DNA from: Antilocapra americana
Taxonomy: Eukaryota; Chordata; Mammalia; Artiodactyla; Antilocapridae
Direction: 5' to 3'
Assembly (NCBI GenBank): GCA_007570785.1
Contig: ML664173.1
Location: 15,037,933-15,101,932 of the forward strand
DNA: 64,000 nt
Shown: piece by piece, positions 60,497-64,000 of the stretch
How positions within the stretch are numbered: position 1 is the stretch's first letter
Layout of the letters: the number at the start of each line of letters is the position of its first letter
Notes under the pieces: model-generated
Databases searched by the model: none
Seen by the model: only the letters and a program-made list of their open reading frames with translations
What the model was told of the DNA's origin: nothing
Position numbers and translations under genes: made by a program

Positions 60497-61543
60497 AACT
60501 GTGGAAAATTCTTAAAGCGATAGGAACACCAGACCATCTGACCTGTCTCTTGAGAAACCTGCATGCAGGTCAGGAAGCAACAGTTAGAACTGGATATGGA
60601 ACAACAGACTGGTTCCAAATAGGAAAAGGAGTATGTCAAGGCTGTATATTGTCACCCTGCTTATTTAACTCATATGCAGAGTACACCATGAGAAATGCTG
60701 GGCTGGAAGAAGCACAAGCTGGAATCAATATTGCTGGGAGAAATATCAATAACCTCAGATATGCAGATGACACCACCCTTATGGCAGAAAGTCAAGAGGA
60801 ACTAAAAAGCCTCTTGATGAAAGTGAAAGAGGACAGTGAAAAAGTTGGCTTAAAGCTCAGCATTCAGAAAACTAAGATCATGGCATCTGGTCCCATCACT
60901 TCATGGGGAATGGATGGGGAAACAGTGGAAACAGTGGCTGACTTTGTTTTTTTGGGCTCCAAAATCACTGCAGATGATGATTGCAGCCATGAAATTAAAA
61001 GATGCTTGCTACTTGGAAGGAAAGTTATGACCAACCCAGATAGCATATTAAAAAGCAGAGACATTACTTTGCCAACAAAGGTCTGTCTAGCTAAGGCTAT
61101 GGTTTTTCCAGCAGTCATGTATGGATGTGAGAGTTGGACAGTGAAGAAAGCTGAGCGCCGAAGAATTGATGCTTCTGAAGTGTGGTGCTGGAGAAGACTC
61201 TTGAGAGTCCCTTGGACTGCAAGGAGATCCAACCAGTCCATCCTAAATGAGATCAGTCCTGGGTGTTCATTGGAAGGACTGATGTTGAAGCTGAAACTCC
61301 AATACTTTGGCCACCTCATGTGAAGAGTTGACTCATTGGAGAAGACCCTAATGCTGGGAAGGATTGGGGGCAGGAGGAAAAGGGGATGACAGAGGATGAG
61401 ACGGCTGGATGGCATCACCAACTCGATGGACATGGGTTTGGGTAGACTCTGGGAGTTGGTGATGGACACGGAGGCCTGGCGTGCTGCGATTCATGGGGTC
61501 ACAAAGAGTCGGACACGACTGAGCGACTGAACTGAACTGAATC
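60497..61543 (+). mobile_element. BovB LINE, longest copy in the window (5'-truncated)
   Basis: About 1.05 kb of sense BovB. An open frame at 60550-61323 (257 codons) covers the reverse-transcriptase palm, with the YADD catalytic motif in NLRYADDTTLMAESQEELKS and the upstream GVCQGCILSPCLF motif. It also covers the CESWTVKKAERRRIDASEVW region. The frame ends at a TGA where the BovB consensus has CGA, and a second CGA-to-TGA change follows at about 61386. The 3' end is gagcgactgaactgaactga. No endonuclease domain remains, so it cannot move on its own. Confidence 0.95.
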
Positions 61544-62244
61544 TCTATAAAGTGAAGCCACTGAATACATGTATATGTATACACTTTATTTTTGCCATTT
61601 TGCCACTTTCCCCAAATTCTGAGATTACAATAGATTGAAAACAAAAAGAGCTATTAAAAGAAAACAGAAAGATTTTTTAAACTTCATTCATTCAGTACTT
61701 CTAAGTACCCAACACATGTCAAGCAGTTCTCGAGTGTGTGGAATGCAGATAGTCTTTACCTTCACAGAGATTAGCCCAGCAGAAAGTCAGACACTAAGCA
61801 AGAAATTCAACATTCACAAAGAGGAAGGGAGGGAGCCACAGGAATGCCACAGAAAATGACCAGACCTCACTGGAGACAGAACCCTGCGGGAACAAATGAA
61901 TGCAGAAAATGCTCGTTTTCAGAACAGGGATGATCTAGCTAAATGCAACTTCTGCCATCTAACACTTTTAACAAACCTTCCTTTGTGGACTGGCCTTATC
62001 AGAAGTTGCTGCTTCTATTGGTGCTTCACTTTAATCATATTCTCGAAATCTTAAATATCTAAAATTTGTCTTTTATGCTGGCGTATCTCCTTGATTTGTT
62101 ATATTTCAGAACAAGGACTGATTTCTTTCATAGGTTCCAAAAACTGCGCATCAGAAGCAGAGGCAGGCAAAAGCTAAGCAGTCTGTCAGGACAAAATATA
62201 CCAGAAGGGGGGCCTGCAATTCTTTCCAGTGCCGTCTAGCTCCT

Positions 62245-62345
62245 AGCGTGGCAGCATGCTTGGTCTACTGGAAAAAGCACTGAATCAGGAGTAGGAAGAT
62301 CTGAGTTCTAGTTATCCAGTCTCATCTTTAAAATGTGGGGTTTAA
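62245..62345 (+). repeat. MIR-like fragment
   Basis: Contains ctactggaaaaagcactgaa, tcaggagtaggaagatctga and a short aaaatgtgggg block in MIR order. Confidence 0.5.
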
Positions 62346-63217
62346 GTCTAATTTGAATTATGAGATCTCTCATAATCCTATTATTAGGATTCTATAAGTT
62401 TACTATAGAAACTATGAAATCCAGTCATCCGTAGGTAATTGGCTGACATCAAAATTTTGCTCATTCCTTTGAATTATTTCTGTCTCTCTTACATCTAAAG
62501 ATAGCCAGAGGACACAATTCTGGCCCATGAGAAGTAACCAGGAATCTGCTGGGGTGTGGGGTAAGGTTTCTGCCTTTCTGATATTGGCTCCACCCTGTCT
62601 TCCTTGCTGTTTCCTTCTTCCTGTTTAGAAAGTTGTCCACTGGGGGGACGTGGCTGCAGTTGGCAAGAGTTTGGGTTAGGATCTTCGGGGTCACAGACCT
62701 CCAACTGTACCGCACACCATTACTCTAGTAGCAGTGGCACCAGGAATCTAGCAAGATCTGGTCATATATGCCAAGCCTCACATTCTAATTACTGGGAACA
62801 GTCTGGCAATATCCAGGCTTTCACATCTCTTGAGGCAGTGTCTGGTCTGTGGGCTTGGTGTCTACAAAGACGCATTTCCGGTTTTCCCTTGGAAGAACAG
62901 AAAGCTACAAATTCATGAGATTCGCCTTGGCTGGTATCTCTAGCATCTTCAGGCAGCCCTCATGTTCCTTACCAGTTCTCTTCCAAAGTCCTTGGCAGGC
63001 TATTCACATGCCTTTCTGCCCCTCAAACACTCAAACCCATCCCTAGGCCCCGCATTCCTGGTATGCGACCTCATCGCCCTCCTCACCAAGAAGGCTGGTA
63101 CTTTGTAACATAAACCCACTCACCTGCTTTCCTCCCATCGAAGAGTGCTATCTGGGTGACCACTTAGCTTCCTTCCTTCCATCTTTTAGGGGAGAGACTC
63201 ACCCTTCTACTCGCTCT

Positions 63218-63253
63218 CTTGATCAAACTCTCTCCCTTGATCAAACTCTCTCC
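63218..63253 (+). repeat. 18-bp perfect tandem duplication
   Basis: CTTGATCAAACTCTCTCC occurs twice head to tail with no mismatch, inside a pyrimidine-rich L2-like stretch (about 63190-63490). Confidence 0.95.
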
Positions 63254-63874
63254 TGCCTCGTCTGGGACCTCAGTCCTTTGCTTGTATCTTCAACCTCTCT
63301 CTCCCCTCTGATTTCTCTGTGGTTCTTCCTCTCTCTCTTTTTCTTGTCCATGGTAATCATATCCACCTCCACATCTACCACTTCAAGAATCTATATCCCT
63401 GGCCAAAATTCAAAACTGCCTTTACGACTGCCTGCAAAACATCACCACATGGAAGCTGGCAGGCACCTCAAATCCACGCCAGGTCCAAAATGTGACACTC
63501 CTCTTGCCCTTCTAGAATGTAGATCCAATAACAATTTGAAGGATACGCTGCAGCAGCAATTCTACTGAAAAACAGGTCAGGCTTGAACAGACGGGGGCAC
63601 TCTAAGCCTATCCAGCCTTCTGAATAAGCATCCAGCCCTCAACCAGCCTCCAAAGGGTGGGGAAGAGCCACAGAATAGGAGCTAGTGGAGAGGAAAAAGG
63701 GAATTTTCAACTTTTTGAAAACAGCAGGAGGTATTCATAATCATGAACACTTTTACATTGCTGATATGGTAGCTGAGGCATTTTATACTATCATGTTGGC
63801 TTACTACATATTTTTTTTTTTACTTTTTTGATGTAACGATGCATCTCAACATAACTTGAAATAGGAAATACTAT

Positions 63875-64000
63875 TGCACATGTGTTACGTACCTATCAGG
63901 CCCCATTCCAAGGGCTTTCCATGTATTAAGCTACTTAAACGTTCCAGCACTATAATATTCATACAGGTAACCGTCCCACTGAACACAGGAGAAAGGTAAC
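63875..64000 (-). repeat. MIR SINE, running to the window end
   Basis: Antisense MIR: tgttacgtacctatcaggcc, ccattccaagggctttccat, ttcatacaggtaaccgtccc. Confidence 0.6.

Noticed and set aside
60864..61469. Minus-strand open frame of 201 codons
   Set aside because: It is the antisense shadow of the BovB reverse-transcriptase frame on the plus strand.

Overview
This is vertebrate nuclear DNA from a pecoran ruminant (cattle, sheep, goat or a close relative). The evidence is the repeat set: many Bov-tA and Bov-A2 tRNA-derived SINEs, several BovB (RTE) LINE copies, cetartiodactyl CHR SINEs, and artiodactyl L1 3' ends, on a background of old MIR, L2, L1M, MaLR and hAT fossils. Species cannot be fixed from the sequence alone. 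A run of 10 Ns inside a TG microsatellite (55204-55213) marks it as part of a draft assembly.

The only protein-coding gene I can support is TTLL5 (tubulin tyrosine ligase-like 5, a tubulin polyglutamylase also known as STAMP), on the minus strand. Transcription runs from high to low coordinates. Eleven internal coding exons can be read directly, in order: 58712-58794, 51302-51371, 50794-50878, 40551-40652, 38669-38760, 37783-37890, 26328-26409, 24723-24784, 22764-22858, 11607-11720 and 11278-11369. All have AG/GT borders and the phases join without a break. Together they give 985 coding bases, about 328 codons: most of the catalytic TTL domain (ATP-grasp fold) plus the start of the following linker. 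The first exons lie beyond 64000 and the remaining exons beyond base 1. A twelfth, well-formed 42-bp in-frame exon (20270-20311) sits between two exons that already join in phase, so it looks like an optional cassette exon.

The rest is intron and is dominated by retrotransposons. Bases 1700-10945 are a pile of sense L1M LINE sequence with nested L1 and SINE insertions. Bases 12.7-24 kb carry a Bov-tA, a MaLR LTR, CHR, two 5'-truncated BovB copies and a young 5'-truncated L1 with a 17-bp target duplication. Bases 29-36 kb and 43-49 kb are dense in Bov SINEs, L2, MIR and L1 fragments. Bases 54-58 kb hold minisatellite, TG-repeat and LTR-like sequence. Bases 59.8-61.5 kb hold a hAT fossil and the longest BovB copy, which still encodes a YADD reverse-transcriptase motif. 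Many open frames in these regions are SINE or LINE translations, not genes.

There is no CRISPR array, operon or bacterial-type system. The items most worth a second look are the 42-bp cassette exon, and a BovB insertion (17211-17597) whose 5' end carries an inverted copy of the neighbouring target DNA.
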